A stretch of 64,000 nucleotides of DNA from Solidesulfovibrio carbinolicus (GTDB lineage Bacteria; Desulfobacterota; Desulfovibrionia; Desulfovibrionales; Desulfovibrionaceae), in contig NZ_CP026538.1 of assembly GCF_004135975.1 (NCBI RefSeq), forward strand, positions 930,001 to 994,000. Reading direction: 5' to 3'. Shown in pieces: positions 26,423 to 34,330 of this stretch. Below the pieces are notes generated by a model. It was given only the letters and a program-made list of their open reading frames with translations. It ran no database searches and was not told the origin of the DNA. How positions within the stretch are numbered: position 1 is the first letter of the stretch; every line of letters begins with the position of its first letter. The position numbers and the translations under genes were made by a program.

Positions 26423-28822
26423 ATGGCCGCGCCTGCCTTGACCCAACGAGAGCTTATCGCCCACGAGCACGCCCTGCGCGACGTGTTCTCCCGGTTTCTG
26501 GCCTTTAAAACCCACAGCCTCTATTTTCCCAAGCCCGGCGACGCCCTGGCCGAGGCCTTCGGGCCGGACCTGGGGCTGGCGGCGCATTTGCCGACCGAGC
26601 GCAAGATCATGATCCCCCTGGCCGAGGACGGCCGGCTGCTGGGCGTCTTCGTGGCCCGTGGGGCCAGCCTTGGCGGGCGGCGGGCGCTTTTATCCCTGCT
26701 CCCCCGCATCGCCGCCATGGCGCTCGACCAGTTGCACCTGCGTCTGGCCGCCGCGTCCGACCCGGTCACCGGGCTGGCCACCGGGGAGGCGCTGTTGGCG
26801 ACGCTTTCCCGGGAGATCGAGGCCGTGCAGCAGCGCATCCTGCCTGGCGGCGACAGTCTGGGCGATTTGCCCCTGTCCGCCTGCCGGGGCGGTTTCGGCC
26901 TCATCGTGGCCGACCTCGACCGGTTCAGCCGGGTGGCCGGCCGGTACGGGTTTCTCATGGCCGAGGACGTGCTGGCCCGGGCCGGGGCGGCCGTGACCGG
27001 GGCTACGCCGGAAGGCGGGCTGGCCGCCCGGCTCCACGACGATCTTTTCGCGGTCTTTTTGCCGGGTGCTTCGGCCGCGCGCTGCCGGGAAGCGGCCGAG
27101 GCCTTGCTGGCCGAACTGGGGCGCACGCCGTTTCCCATTCCGGCCACGGGCGAATCGCTGTCGCTGACCGCCAGCGCCGGCTGCGTGAGCTATCCCCAGG
27201 ACGTGCGCGGCGGCCAGTTCGCGGCCTCGCCGGCCGAGCAGGCCAGGCTGCTTGTCCACAAGGCCAAAAAGGGTCTGGCCGTGGCCAAGGACCTGGGCCG
27301 CGACCAGGCCATGGCCTACAGCCGCATCCTGGCCGAGGGCGGGGTGGTGCTCGAAACCCTGCCGCTCGCCCGGGCGGCCGTGAGCCTTGGCCGCTGGGTG
27401 GACGCCGAGCCGGGCCAGCGGTTTCTGGTCTGGTCGCCGCGCCTGGAGCGCGAGGTGGACGTGCGCGGGGCTGACGGCGGACGCCTCAGCGGCCGCAGCC
27501 CGGCGGCGGTCAAGGGCGAGATCGTCCTGGCCGAGGTGGTGGAGGACATGGCCTTTGCCGAGGTCCTCCATCTGGCCGACCCTCATCTGCCCCTGGAGCC
27601 CGGCGACCGACTGGCCCTTATTCCCGAGGCCGAGGAGGGCGGCGATGCCGCCGCCACCGGCGCGCCCCGGCGCGATCCGGCCTCGGGCCTGTATCCCTTC
27701 CGTGATTTTCAACGCGCCATCGCCCAGGCACGGGAGAAAAATCCCGTTTTTTCGCAAGTTCTCGTACAATTGGCCGATCCGCCGGCCAGGCGTCGGGCCG
27801 GCCGGCCGGCCGAGGCAGACATGGCCGAAGCGGCCGGGCTGTGCCGCCGGGTGTTTGGCCACGAGGCCGTAGGCGGGCGCTTTAGCGCTTCCAAACTGGT
27901 CTTTTTCGTGCCCGGGATCGACCCCGCCGCCCTGGCCGAACCGGCCGGCCGGCTCCTGGCGGCCCTGCGGGCCGAGCTGGAGCTCGACGCCGCCGTGGGC
28001 GTGGCCGGCCATCCCTGCCTGGACCATGCCCGAAGCGATGTGGCCGAGAACTGCCGCAAGGCCCTGGACCATGCCCTGTTGTTGCCGACCGGCCCGCGTC
28101 TGGCCGTGTTCGACTCCCTGTCGCTCACCGTCAGCGGCGACCGCCATTTCGCCATCGGCGACGTCTACGCCGCCATGGAAGAATACAAGCAGGCCTTACT
28201 CGCTGACGAAAAAAACGCCCTGGCCCGCAATTCGCTGGGCATCTGCCTGGCCCGGCTGGGCCGGCTGCCCCAGGCCCGGGCCGAATTCGAGGGGGTCATC
28301 CGGGGCGAACCCAAAAACGCCATGGCCCTGTATAACCTTGGCTGCGTGCTGATGCGCCAGGGCGAGGCCGCCGCCGCCCGGGCCGCGTTTCAGAAGTGCC
28401 TGCGGGCTGACCCGGCCCATGTGTCGAGTCTGCTGCGCCTGGGCCGCATGGCCGAGGAGAACCGACGTTTTGCCGAGGCCCTCAAATATTACCGCCGGGC
28501 CTTGGCCGCTGGCGGCCCGGCCGCCCCGACCCTGCGCCATCTGGCCCGGCTGGCATTTGCTCGCGGCCAGCTCGACGAGGCCCGGGAACACCTGCATCAG
28601 GCCCTTTTGCGCGATCCCAAGGACGCCTTTGCCTTGCAGCTCATGGCCCGGGTCTACCTGACCGAGGGCGAGGACCCGGCCATTGCCGAGGCCATGGCCC
28701 GGCAGGCCGTGGCCCTGCGGCCCGAACGCCGGGAATTCTGGGTGGAGCTGTCCCGGGCCCTGGCCGCCCAGGGCCGCCACGAGGAAGCCCGCGACGCCGC
28801 CGCCCGGGCCGAAGGCGTCTAG
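26423..28822 (+). CDS. Degenerate GGDEF protein with C-terminal TPR repeats
   Basis: 799 residues, no membrane helix. An N-terminal domain (1-110) leads into a GGDEF-like domain (about 113-290; DPVTGLATGEALL, GLIVADLDRF) in which the active-site loop is HDDLF (205-209), so cyclase activity is not expected. A second, more degraded copy spans about 415-565 (RRDPASGLYPFRDF, VGGRFSASKLVFF). The rest (about 575-795) is at least six TPR units (NSLGICLARLGRLPQARAEF, YNLGCVLMRQGEAAAARAAF). It probably acts as a c-di-GMP-independent scaffold. The start has GGGAG upstream. Its TAG stop is the first triplet of a dispersed repeat. Confidence 0.75.
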   Translation: MAAPALTQRELIAHEHALRDVFSRFLAFKTHSLYFPKPGDALAEAFGPDLGLAAHLPTERKIMIPLAEDGRLLGVFVARGASLGGRRALLSLLPRIAAMALDQLHLRLAAASDPVTGLATGEALLATLSREIEAVQQRILPGGDSLGDLPLSACRGGFGLIVADLDRFSRVAGRYGFLMAEDVLARAGAAVTGATPEGGLAARLHDDLFAVFLPGASAARCREAAEALLAELGRTPFPIPATGESLSLTASAGCVSYPQDVRGGQFAASPAEQARLLVHKAKKGLAVAKDLGRDQAMAYSRILAEGGVVLETLPLARAAVSLGRWVDAEPGQRFLVWSPRLEREVDVRGADGGRLSGRSPAAVKGEIVLAEVVEDMAFAEVLHLADPHLPLEPGDRLALIPEAEEGGDAAATGAPRRDPASGLYPFRDFQRAIAQAREKNPVFSQVLVQLADPPARRRAGRPAEADMAEAAGLCRRVFGHEAVGGRFSASKLVFFVPGIDPAALAEPAGRLLAALRAELELDAAVGVAGHPCLDHARSDVAENCRKALDHALLLPTGPRLAVFDSLSLTVSGDRHFAIGDVYAAMEEYKQALLADEKNALARNSLGICLARLGRLPQARAEFEGVIRGEPKNAMALYNLGCVLMRQGEAAAARAAFQKCLRADPAHVSSLLRLGRMAEENRRFAEALKYYRRALAAGGPAAPTLRHLARLAFARGQLDEAREHLHQALLRDPKDAFALQLMARVYLTEGEDPAIAEAMARQAVALRPERREFWVELSRALAAQGRHEEARDAAARAEGV

Positions 28823-28869
28823 TGTCGCGTCCGCAATACGGTCGTATTTTTTAAAGGGACGCGACACGA
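28820..28869. repeat. TA-flanked MITE-like repeat, copy 2 (short form)
   Basis: Only 50 bp: TAGTGTCGCGTCC, the AATACGGTCGTATT palindrome, then GGACGCGACAC. The right flank is GA instead of TA. The left TAG is the stop codon of the TPR protein gene. The internal 50-55 bp of longer copies are absent. Confidence 0.75.
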
Positions 28870-29236
28870 GATTCGCCGAGCTTGCGCTTGCGGCGAATGC
28901 GCGCACGACGTTGCGAGGTTGAGGGGCATGACGTCGCTGGCCGTAACGCCGCGCGGCCCACGCAGGGCGTTGCGTCCTGACCCTGCCCGCCCATTTTCGC
29001 CTGGCCGGCGTATCCTTCCCGCGCCAACGCGCGACGTCTCCCTGTGCGCCGCATCCTTGGGTCGGCCCTGGCCGGCTCTCCGGCGCGCCACGGCCCCGAC
29101 CGCCAAGCGGCTTGCCAGAGTTGATTTTAGTGGCCTTCTCGCAAAAAAGCCCTTACGGATAGCATCGTGCCGGGACGCCTCCACGTCGTGCCCTGGCTCG
29201 CCCCTTTACCTCGCACTGGGAGATAACAGAACCGGC
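28823..29236. other. Intergenic region between TPR protein and acyltransferase
   Basis: 414 bases. The first 47 are the short MITE-like repeat. The rest is GC-rich with many short inverted repeats. A frame open from 28919 into the acyltransferase has an Arg/Pro-rich translation typical of non-coding GC-rich DNA, so I do not count it. No clear promoter. Confidence 0.4.
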
Positions 29237-30250
29237 ATGCGCTACTATTCCATTCAGATTCTCCGCATTGTTTTCATGTCCATGGTCCTCTATCTGCATG
29301 TGAGGGCGTATCTCTTCATTTATGGCGGGCAGACGGACACCTTTTTCAACCTGGTCCCAGACGCGTTTATGGCTGTTGCCTTGCCGTTTTTCAGCATCTC
29401 CGGCTTCATCATGGCCTTCCTCATCGACATCGGCTACCGCAACTTTCTGCCTCGGCGGTTGTTGCGCGTCTATCCGACTTACTGGTGCGGCGTGGCCATA
29501 TCGGTCATTGTCGGCTATCTCCTGTGGGGCAAGCTGCCCGGCAAGGAGCTTTTCGCCGCCGCCTCCCTGCTGCCGGTGGGGCCGGCCGATCTGCCGCTTC
29601 GGGTGGAGTGGACCCTCATTTATGAGATCGTCTATTATATCGTCATCGCGCCCTTTGCCACGCCCCGGCTGCGACGCTATTTCCCGGCTTTCCTCGTTAT
29701 ATGGGGCTTGGCCGTGATCGTCGCCTATCTGGCTTTCGGCCTGCGCGAGGGCTATGTCTTCAACACCTGGCGCACGGTGCTTTTCGCCGGCTACAACCTC
29801 TATTTCATCACCGGCGCCCTGGTCTATTATCTGCAAAAGCGTACCGGCCCGATGCATCCGGCCCTGGCCGTGGGCATTCTCGTGGCCTGCTCCGTCTTTA
29901 CCGTGGCCTGGGGCTGGAACCGGCCCCTGGGCGTCATCAAGTCCCTAAGCGAAATCGGCCCCTGGAGCCTGTGCACGGCGGCGACCCTGTTCGCCGTGGT
30001 CAAGCTTGAAGACTATGTGCGCCATCCCTTCTTCATCGCCGTGTCCAATTTCGGCGACTATGCCTATGCCTATTATTTGATCCACGCCGTCATCCTTTCG
30101 GCGGTCTTTTCCATCATGGTCTACACCCTGGGCTGGCCCCTGGATAATGCCCGGGCGTTTTTGGGTTTGGGCGCGGTGGCGGTCGGCGGGTGGTTTTTTG
30201 CCCGGTTGGATCTGGCGTTGCACAACTTTTTCAAAAGCCGTCTGCGCTAG
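29237..30250 (+). CDS. Acyltransferase family 3 membrane protein
   Basis: 337 residues with about ten hydrophobic helices, matching the acyltransferase-3 (OafA/NodX) family that O-acylates extracellular sugars. The N-terminal RIVFMSMVLYLHVRAYLF carries the conserved His of helix 1, and RRLLRVYPTYWCG holds the R-x10-ish catalytic arginines. The start MRYYSIQILRIVF is the family start. It is followed 12 bases later by a secreted SGNH-like hydrolase gene, reproducing as two genes the AT3-SGNH pairing often found as one fused protein in polysaccharide O-acetylation. Confidence 0.8.
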   Translation: MRYYSIQILRIVFMSMVLYLHVRAYLFIYGGQTDTFFNLVPDAFMAVALPFFSISGFIMAFLIDIGYRNFLPRRLLRVYPTYWCGVAISVIVGYLLWGKLPGKELFAAASLLPVGPADLPLRVEWTLIYEIVYYIVIAPFATPRLRRYFPAFLVIWGLAVIVAYLAFGLREGYVFNTWRTVLFAGYNLYFITGALVYYLQKRTGPMHPALAVGILVACSVFTVAWGWNRPLGVIKSLSEIGPWSLCTAATLFAVVKLEDYVRHPFFIAVSNFGDYAYAYYLIHAVILSAVFSIMVYTLGWPLDNARAFLGLGAVAVGGWFFARLDLALHNFFKSRLR

Positions 30251-30262
30251 GGGGGGTGCCCC

Positions 30263-31354
30263 ATGCTCCAGTCCATCCGATCTTTGCCGCGCCTTCTCCT
30301 GCTGGGGCTGGCCGCCCTGTTGTTGGGGACGGCCAGCGGCCGGGCCGAGGAATTTCCACCCGATCCGGTGTTTCAGCAAATCGCCGCCAACCGCGACGCC
30401 TATGGCCAAGTGGTTTTTATCTTCGGCGACTCGGTGGTCATGCTGTGCAACCTCACCGAGGTCGATTTCTCAGCCATCAAGGAAAACGCCAACGATCAGG
30501 CCTACATGGTCTCGGCCATGGCCGACCTCATGCGCGACCAGGAAAAAATCAAGGGCAAGGGGAGCGATCCGCTGTGGCCCATGCATTCCCTGGCCTCGTC
30601 CATGAATTTCCAGTTCGCGGCCGCCGGCCTGCTCGACACGCCCGACGGCGGCGACACCGTGCCCGCCGCCCGGCTGGTCGCCGCCTACGGCGGGGCGCTG
30701 GGGCAGCCTTTTCCCAAGGAAGTGGAAGCCCGGGCCGCCAAACTGGCCGCGCTGGCCAAGGACGGCGTCATTCGCGACGGCGATGTGGTCATCCTCGAAG
30801 ACGCCGGTTTCCACGGCCAGGACCCTGACGTCTACGAAGCCAACTGGCTGGCCCTTGGCCGGGCGGTGCTGGAAAACGTCGGGGCCGCCGTCATCCTGTG
30901 CGACATGTTCGACGCCATCCCGGACGGCTCCATCATGGGCGTGCCGGCCGAGGCGTTTCGTTTCGAGGCGCTTTTCCCCTCGAAGGTTCCCGAGGGAAAG
31001 CGCAGCCATAACCAGGCCCTGCGCGCCGCCGCCGCCAAGCTGGCCGCCTTGCCGAACAGCAAGGGCAAGGTGACGCTGCTCGACCTGCGCCCGCGCATGG
31101 ACGCCTTCAAGGCCGCCTTGACCGCGGCGCTTGGCGGCGAGGCCATCATGCCCGAAGGCATCCATCCCAGCCCCTGGGGCATGGCCTTCATGGGCCGCGA
31201 ATACCTGCGCGCCGCCGGGCTGGCCCCGCAACTGACCAATCCCGCGCCCTACGTGGACATGCTGGCGGTCAACGCCGACCGTCTGTCCCAGCCCAGCCGT
31301 CCGGCCCCGGCCGACAAGGCCCGGCCGTTTATCGAAGCCTGGATCGTGCCCTAG
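30263..31354 (+). CDS. Secreted SGNH/GDSL-like hydrolase
   Basis: 363 residues. A signal peptide (LPRLLLLGLAALLLGTASGRA) precedes a domain with FIFGDSVVML (block I nucleophile Ser in GDS) at about 52-61 and EGIHPSPWG near 295, which looks like the C-terminal D-x-x-H block with Glu replacing Asp. The middle resembles SGNH proteins that act on cell-envelope polysaccharides. With the acyltransferase-3 gene just upstream, a joint role in O-acylating or de-acylating a surface glycan is likely, but only inferred. Confidence 0.6.
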   Translation: MLQSIRSLPRLLLLGLAALLLGTASGRAEEFPPDPVFQQIAANRDAYGQVVFIFGDSVVMLCNLTEVDFSAIKENANDQAYMVSAMADLMRDQEKIKGKGSDPLWPMHSLASSMNFQFAAAGLLDTPDGGDTVPAARLVAAYGGALGQPFPKEVEARAAKLAALAKDGVIRDGDVVILEDAGFHGQDPDVYEANWLALGRAVLENVGAAVILCDMFDAIPDGSIMGVPAEAFRFEALFPSKVPEGKRSHNQALRAAAAKLAALPNSKGKVTLLDLRPRMDAFKAALTAALGGEAIMPEGIHPSPWGMAFMGREYLRAAGLAPQLTNPAPYVDMLAVNADRLSQPSRPAPADKARPFIEAWIVP

Positions 31355-31473
31355 GCCTCCCGGGGAAAAACGGGACGCGGCCGTCTCCCGGCCGGCGGGT
31401 TGACCGCCGCCGTCGTCGGCCCTGGGAATGGGCATGGGAAAAGTCGAGAAGAGGATGGAACGGATTTCGTGCA

Positions 31474-31505
31474 ACACGCCGGGAGGGAACCCCCTCCCGG
31501 CGTGT
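31474..31505. terminator. Hairpin between convergent genes
   Basis: Perfect 14-bp arms ACACGCCGGGAGGG (31474-31487) and CCCTCCCGGCGTGT (31492-31505) with an AACC loop. Located between genes ending at 31354 (plus) and 31512 (minus); T-tract poor. Confidence 0.55.
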
Positions 31506-31511
31506 TCATGT

Positions 31512-32066
31512 TTACGCCTCGGGGGCCGCGTCCATGGGGCCGCCGCACTGGGGGCAACGGGGATCGGCAATGGGATCGTCGGCGGCCACGGAAATGCGTC
31601 GGCCGCACATCCGGCAGGCATAGGCGGCCATGGCCACGGCCCGCACTTCGATGGTCTCGACGACGTTCTCGGGCTGGGCGGCCTGCAGGCTCAAGGTCGT
31701 GGGTGGGGACGTTTCCAGGGCGGGTTGTTCCTCGGCCGCCAGGGCCGGCGCGCTTTGGCCGGCGTTGCGTTCGGCCAGGCGTTTGGCCACCAGCTCCACA
31801 ATCTTCACCAGCTGTTCGCTGGTCTCCCCTTGTCCGCCGCCCTGGCCGCAACCGCAACGGCCCTGTCCGCCGCCTTGTCCGCCGCTCTGGCCGCGTCCTT
31901 TGCCGCCGCCCATGCCGCCTTTGCCGCCGGCAAGCCCTCGGGCGGCCGAACCCATAAGTCCCTTGGCCAGGCCCTGCCCGGCCATGCGTCCCAGACCCGA
32001 GCCCATGCCGGCGCCCCCGGCGGCCGCGCCGGTCAGCAGTTTAACAAGCATCATGAAACCGGCCAT
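31512..32066 (-). CDS. Glycine-rich zinc-ribbon protein
   Basis: 184 residues. The N-terminal half is glycine-rich and partly hydrophobic (LVKLLTGAAAGGAGMGSGLG), with a Gly/Gln/Lys stretch containing CGCGQ. The C-terminal part (about 145-180) has a zinc ribbon, CRMCG...CPQCGG. No known family. The start at 32066 has AAGGAG 7 bases upstream. It may be membrane-associated through the Gly/Ala segment. It lies downstream of the MBL gene, separated by 137 bases. Confidence 0.5.
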   Translation of the reverse strand: MAGFMMLVKLLTGAAAGGAGMGSGLGRMAGQGLAKGLMGSAARGLAGGKGGMGGGKGRGQSGGQGGGQGRCGCGQGGGQGETSEQLVKIVELVAKRLAERNAGQSAPALAAEEQPALETSPPTTLSLQAAQPENVVETIEVRAVAMAAYACRMCGRRISVAADDPIADPRCPQCGGPMDAAPEA

Positions 32067-32203
32067 CTGTCGTCTCCTTGGCCCGTTTGCCGGGACCGCT
32101 TTCAGGGTTGGGGCGGGCATGGAGCCTCTCGCCCTGCCAACGTCCGCGTTTGCCTCGTATGCTGCTTGCGCTTGAAAGCCTCGGGCGTTTCCAGGGCCCG
32201 AAG

Positions 32204-33025
32204 CTAGACGGTCAGGCTTTGACCGCAGCCCGTGGGGGCGAGCCTGCCGGGAAACCGGTCGGCCAGGGCCTTGAGGGCGTCCTGCCCGGTGCAGTGGCCG
32301 GGGTGGACGGCGCTGACGCCGGCCGTCGCCAGGGCGGCGGCCGTTTCGGCCACGGCCTCTTGCGGCGCTCCGGCCAAATGCAGGCCGCCAATCACGGTCG
32401 CAATGGTGTCGAGTTCAAGGACCTGGCGCACATGGGCCAGGGTGTTGGCCAGGCCGGCATGGCAGCAGCCCAGCAGCACCGCCGGCCCTTTTTTACCCTC
32501 GATGACCAGGCAGGCGTCGTCGGGCACGGCGTCGGGCTGCTGGCCGGCCGTGTCGCGAAACAGGTGCTCCGTGGCCTGGTAATTGCCGGGCCGGCGCGGG
32601 ATGCCGGCGACGAAGGTCAGGCCCGGGGCCAGGACGCGGACGCCGGTTTCCGGGACGAAGCCGGGCAGGGGGTCGGGCAGCCGGCCGTCGCCCATGCCCA
32701 CGGAGCGGAAGGTCGTGCCGCCGCGCCGGCTGTAGCGTCGGGTCAATATGCCCGGATGGCCGACAACCGGGCCGGCGTAGCCCAGGGACAGCAGCGTCGG
32801 CAGTCCGCCGGCATGGTCATGATGGCCGTGGCTCAGGGCCACGCCGATGGCCCGGGTCGGGTCGATGCCCAGAACCCCGGCGTTTTGGGCGAACAATTCG
32901 GTTTGGCCGGCGTCCCATAACCAAGCCTGTTGGCGGCCAAGCTCCACCCAGACCGACCAGCCGTGCTCGAAAGGCATGTCGGCCCGGGCGCTTTGATTGT
33001 CCACGAGGATGCGCAACACGGCCAT
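32204..33025 (-). CDS. MBL-fold hydrolase (dihydropterin synthase-like group)
   Basis: 273 residues. The metal motif is HGHHDHAGG (about 67-75) with later HPGHCTGQD. The overall pattern (WDAGQTELFAQNA, GIDPTRAIGVALSHGHHDHAGG, GCCHAGLANTL) matches the MBL group annotated as 7,8-dihydropterin-6-yl-methyl-4-(beta-D-ribofuranosyl)aminobenzene-5'-phosphate synthase in methanogens. In bacteria such genes often lie near MinD-type Fe-S ATPases, as here. The start has AAAGGA upstream. A copy of the MITE-like repeat separates it from the ORP-like cluster. Confidence 0.75.
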   Translation of the reverse strand: MAVLRILVDNQSARADMPFEHGWSVWVELGRQQAWLWDAGQTELFAQNAGVLGIDPTRAIGVALSHGHHDHAGGLPTLLSLGYAGPVVGHPGILTRRYSRRGGTTFRSVGMGDGRLPDPLPGFVPETGVRVLAPGLTFVAGIPRRPGNYQATEHLFRDTAGQQPDAVPDDACLVIEGKKGPAVLLGCCHAGLANTLAHVRQVLELDTIATVIGGLHLAGAPQEAVAETAAALATAGVSAVHPGHCTGQDALKALADRFPGRLAPTGCGQSLTV

Positions 33026-33053
33026 GGCAACGTCCTTTGGCGGCTGGCGGCCC

Positions 33054-33157
33054 GAGTGTCGCGTCCACGGAAACGCATGCGATTTTCGTGGACGACAGGC
33101 TAAGGCCATAAAGTGATCTTAACCAATACGCTCGTATTATTAAGTGACGCGGCCCTA
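33054..33157 (-). repeat. TA-flanked MITE-like repeat, copy 3
   Basis: 104 bp; on the minus strand TAGGGCCGCGTCACTTAATA, AATACGAGCGTATT, and GGACGCGACACT at the far end. The first TAG (33157-33155) is the stop of the receiver-like gene. It sits between the last gene of the ORP-like cluster and the MBL gene. Confidence 0.7.
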
Positions 33158-33520
33158 GCCGATGGCGTCCAGGGCCGCCAGCAGTCGGGCGGCTTCGGCC
33201 GGTCCCGGGGCCGGGGGCAGGCGCAGGAGGATGCCCAGGCCCTCGCCGATGTCGTGAAAGGCTTCGTCGGACAGGGACGAGATCACGGCCGAGGTGACCC
33301 GGGCGTCGATCTCCAGCAGTGCGGCCACCAGGGCAAAGGCGTCGCTGTCGGGCAGGTCGCTGTCGACCACGCACAGGTCCGGGGCTTTCTCCCGCACGGC
33401 CGAGGCAGTGGCGGCGGCCGTGGGCAGGCAGTCCACGGCGCAGCCGGCCTGGGCAAGGGCGGCGATGAACGGGGCCAGGGTCTCGGGATCGGCGGAAGCC
33501 ACGCAGATATGGCGCATCAT
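33155..33520 (-). CDS. Receiver-like single-domain protein
   Basis: 121 residues resembling a response-regulator receiver domain: strand ICVASADPE, phospho-acceptor-like Asp in LCVVDSDLPDSD (about 53), Ser in AVISSLSD. The usual acidic pair is reduced to one Asp, and the conserved Lys after strand 5 is replaced by Arg (LLRLPPAP), so normal phosphorylation is doubtful. It overlaps the stop of the FmdB-type gene by ATGA and so belongs to the ORP-like cluster's end. Its TAG stop is supplied by a repeat element. It may serve as a dedicated regulator or adaptor of the cluster. Confidence 0.6.
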   Translation of the reverse strand: MMRHICVASADPETLAPFIAALAQAGCAVDCLPTAAATASAVREKAPDLCVVDSDLPDSDAFALVAALLEIDARVTSAVISSLSDEAFHDIGEGLGILLRLPPAPGPAEAARLLAALDAIG

Positions 33521-33771
33521 GCTCCCGCCTTGCCGCAGCAGGAGCCGGGACCGGCGCAACCGCTGGCCTGGCCGGGCCGTGAGCCGCAGCAGCCGTGATC
33601 CGAAGGACCGGGCAGGGACGGACCGGCCTTGCCGGTCAGGCTGCTGGTGGCCGCCATGAGCTTTCGGGCCGGCGCGCCGCAGACGGGGCAGGTCGGCGTA
33701 TCGGTGGCCCCCGGCGCGATGGTTTCGCCGGCATAGGAACAAGCGTCGCAAACAATCTCATAAATCGGCAT
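33517..33771 (-). CDS. FmdB-type zinc-ribbon protein
   Basis: 84 residues. The N-terminal MPIYEIVCDACSYAGE and CPVCGAPARKLM form the FmdB/putative regulatory zinc ribbon; the C-terminal tail is rich in cysteine and glycine (HGCCGSRPG, GSCCGKAGA), which could bind a second metal or cluster. FmdB-like proteins are small regulators or metal chaperones of uncertain function. GGAG lies 7 bases before the start. It overlaps the receiver-like gene downstream and lies behind a GC-palindrome repeat, 157 bases after the NifX-like gene. Confidence 0.75.
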   Translation of the reverse strand: MPIYEIVCDACSYAGETIAPGATDTPTCPVCGAPARKLMAATSSLTGKAGPSLPGPSDHGCCGSRPGQASGCAGPGSCCGKAGA

Positions 33772-33851
33772 TTTTTTCTCCAGGAACAGCCGCCGGCCGT
33801 GTTTTTCCACGCACCCGCCGACGCTGTAACATGCCTTCCCATACACCATTT

Positions 33852-33926
33852 TGGGGGTCCGGGGGCCTAAGGCCCCCGGCGGAGAGGTCCAGGAGAGGCA
33901 GCGCCTCTCCTGGCCGCCGGAGGCAT
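33852..33926 (+). repeat. GC-palindrome repeat, copy 2 (compound form)
   Basis: GGGGGTCCGGGGGCCTAAGG core, then an extra hairpin (CCAGGAGAGGC / GCCTCTCCTGG) inserted before the final CCGCCGGAGGC. It directly follows the stop of the NifX-like gene at 33929 on the minus strand. Confidence 0.7.
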
Positions 33927-33928
33927 TC

Positions 33929-34312
33929 CTAATTCTCGCAACCGCCGCCGCAGGTTTGGTTGCGGCTAAAGGGGGTGAGCGAGCCGGCCAGGAAGGCTTC
34001 CACGGCCTGGCCCACCGAGGCGGCCGTGCCCCCGTGGTAGACGGTGATGCCGACCTGGGCAAAGCCCATGAGCGGCCGCAGCCCCATGCCGCCAGCGACC
34101 AGGGCGCCCACGCCATGGCCGGCCAGATGCTCCACCGGGGCCATGCAGCCGCCGTGGACGTGGGGGACATTGGGCAGGGTATTGACGGCGGCCACGCGGC
34201 CGTCGGCCACGTCCACCACGGTGTAGCAGTCGCAGTGGCCGAAATGCGCGCCGAGTTCGCAGTCGAGGCCGCCGGGGGCGGCGGAGGGGATGGCGAGGCG
34301 GATGGTTTCCAT
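33929..34312 (-). CDS. NifX/NifB-domain protein (dinitrogenase cofactor family)
   Basis: 127 residues of the NifB-C/NifX/MTH1175-like family, which binds metal-sulfur clusters such as FeMo-co precursors or the Mo-Cu cluster of the orange protein. The core (LGAHFGHCDCYTVVDV, then GVGALVAGGMGLRPL) is typical; the C-terminus has CGGGCEN. Two extra Cys (HCDC) near residue 27 are candidate ligands. It is downstream of two Fe-S MinD-type ATPases in the same direction, with AAAGGA before the start. Confidence 0.8.
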   Translation of the reverse strand: METIRLAIPSAAPGGLDCELGAHFGHCDCYTVVDVADGRVAAVNTLPNVPHVHGGCMAPVEHLAGHGVGALVAGGMGLRPLMGFAQVGITVYHGGTAASVGQAVEAFLAGSLTPFSRNQTCGGGCEN

Positions 34313-34330
34313 GAGGGCTGTTCCTTTGGG

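Noticed and set aside
28919-29236. An N-terminal extension of the acyltransferase of about 106 residues
   Set aside because: It is Arg/Pro-rich, without helices or homology, and the membrane domain starts naturally at 29237.
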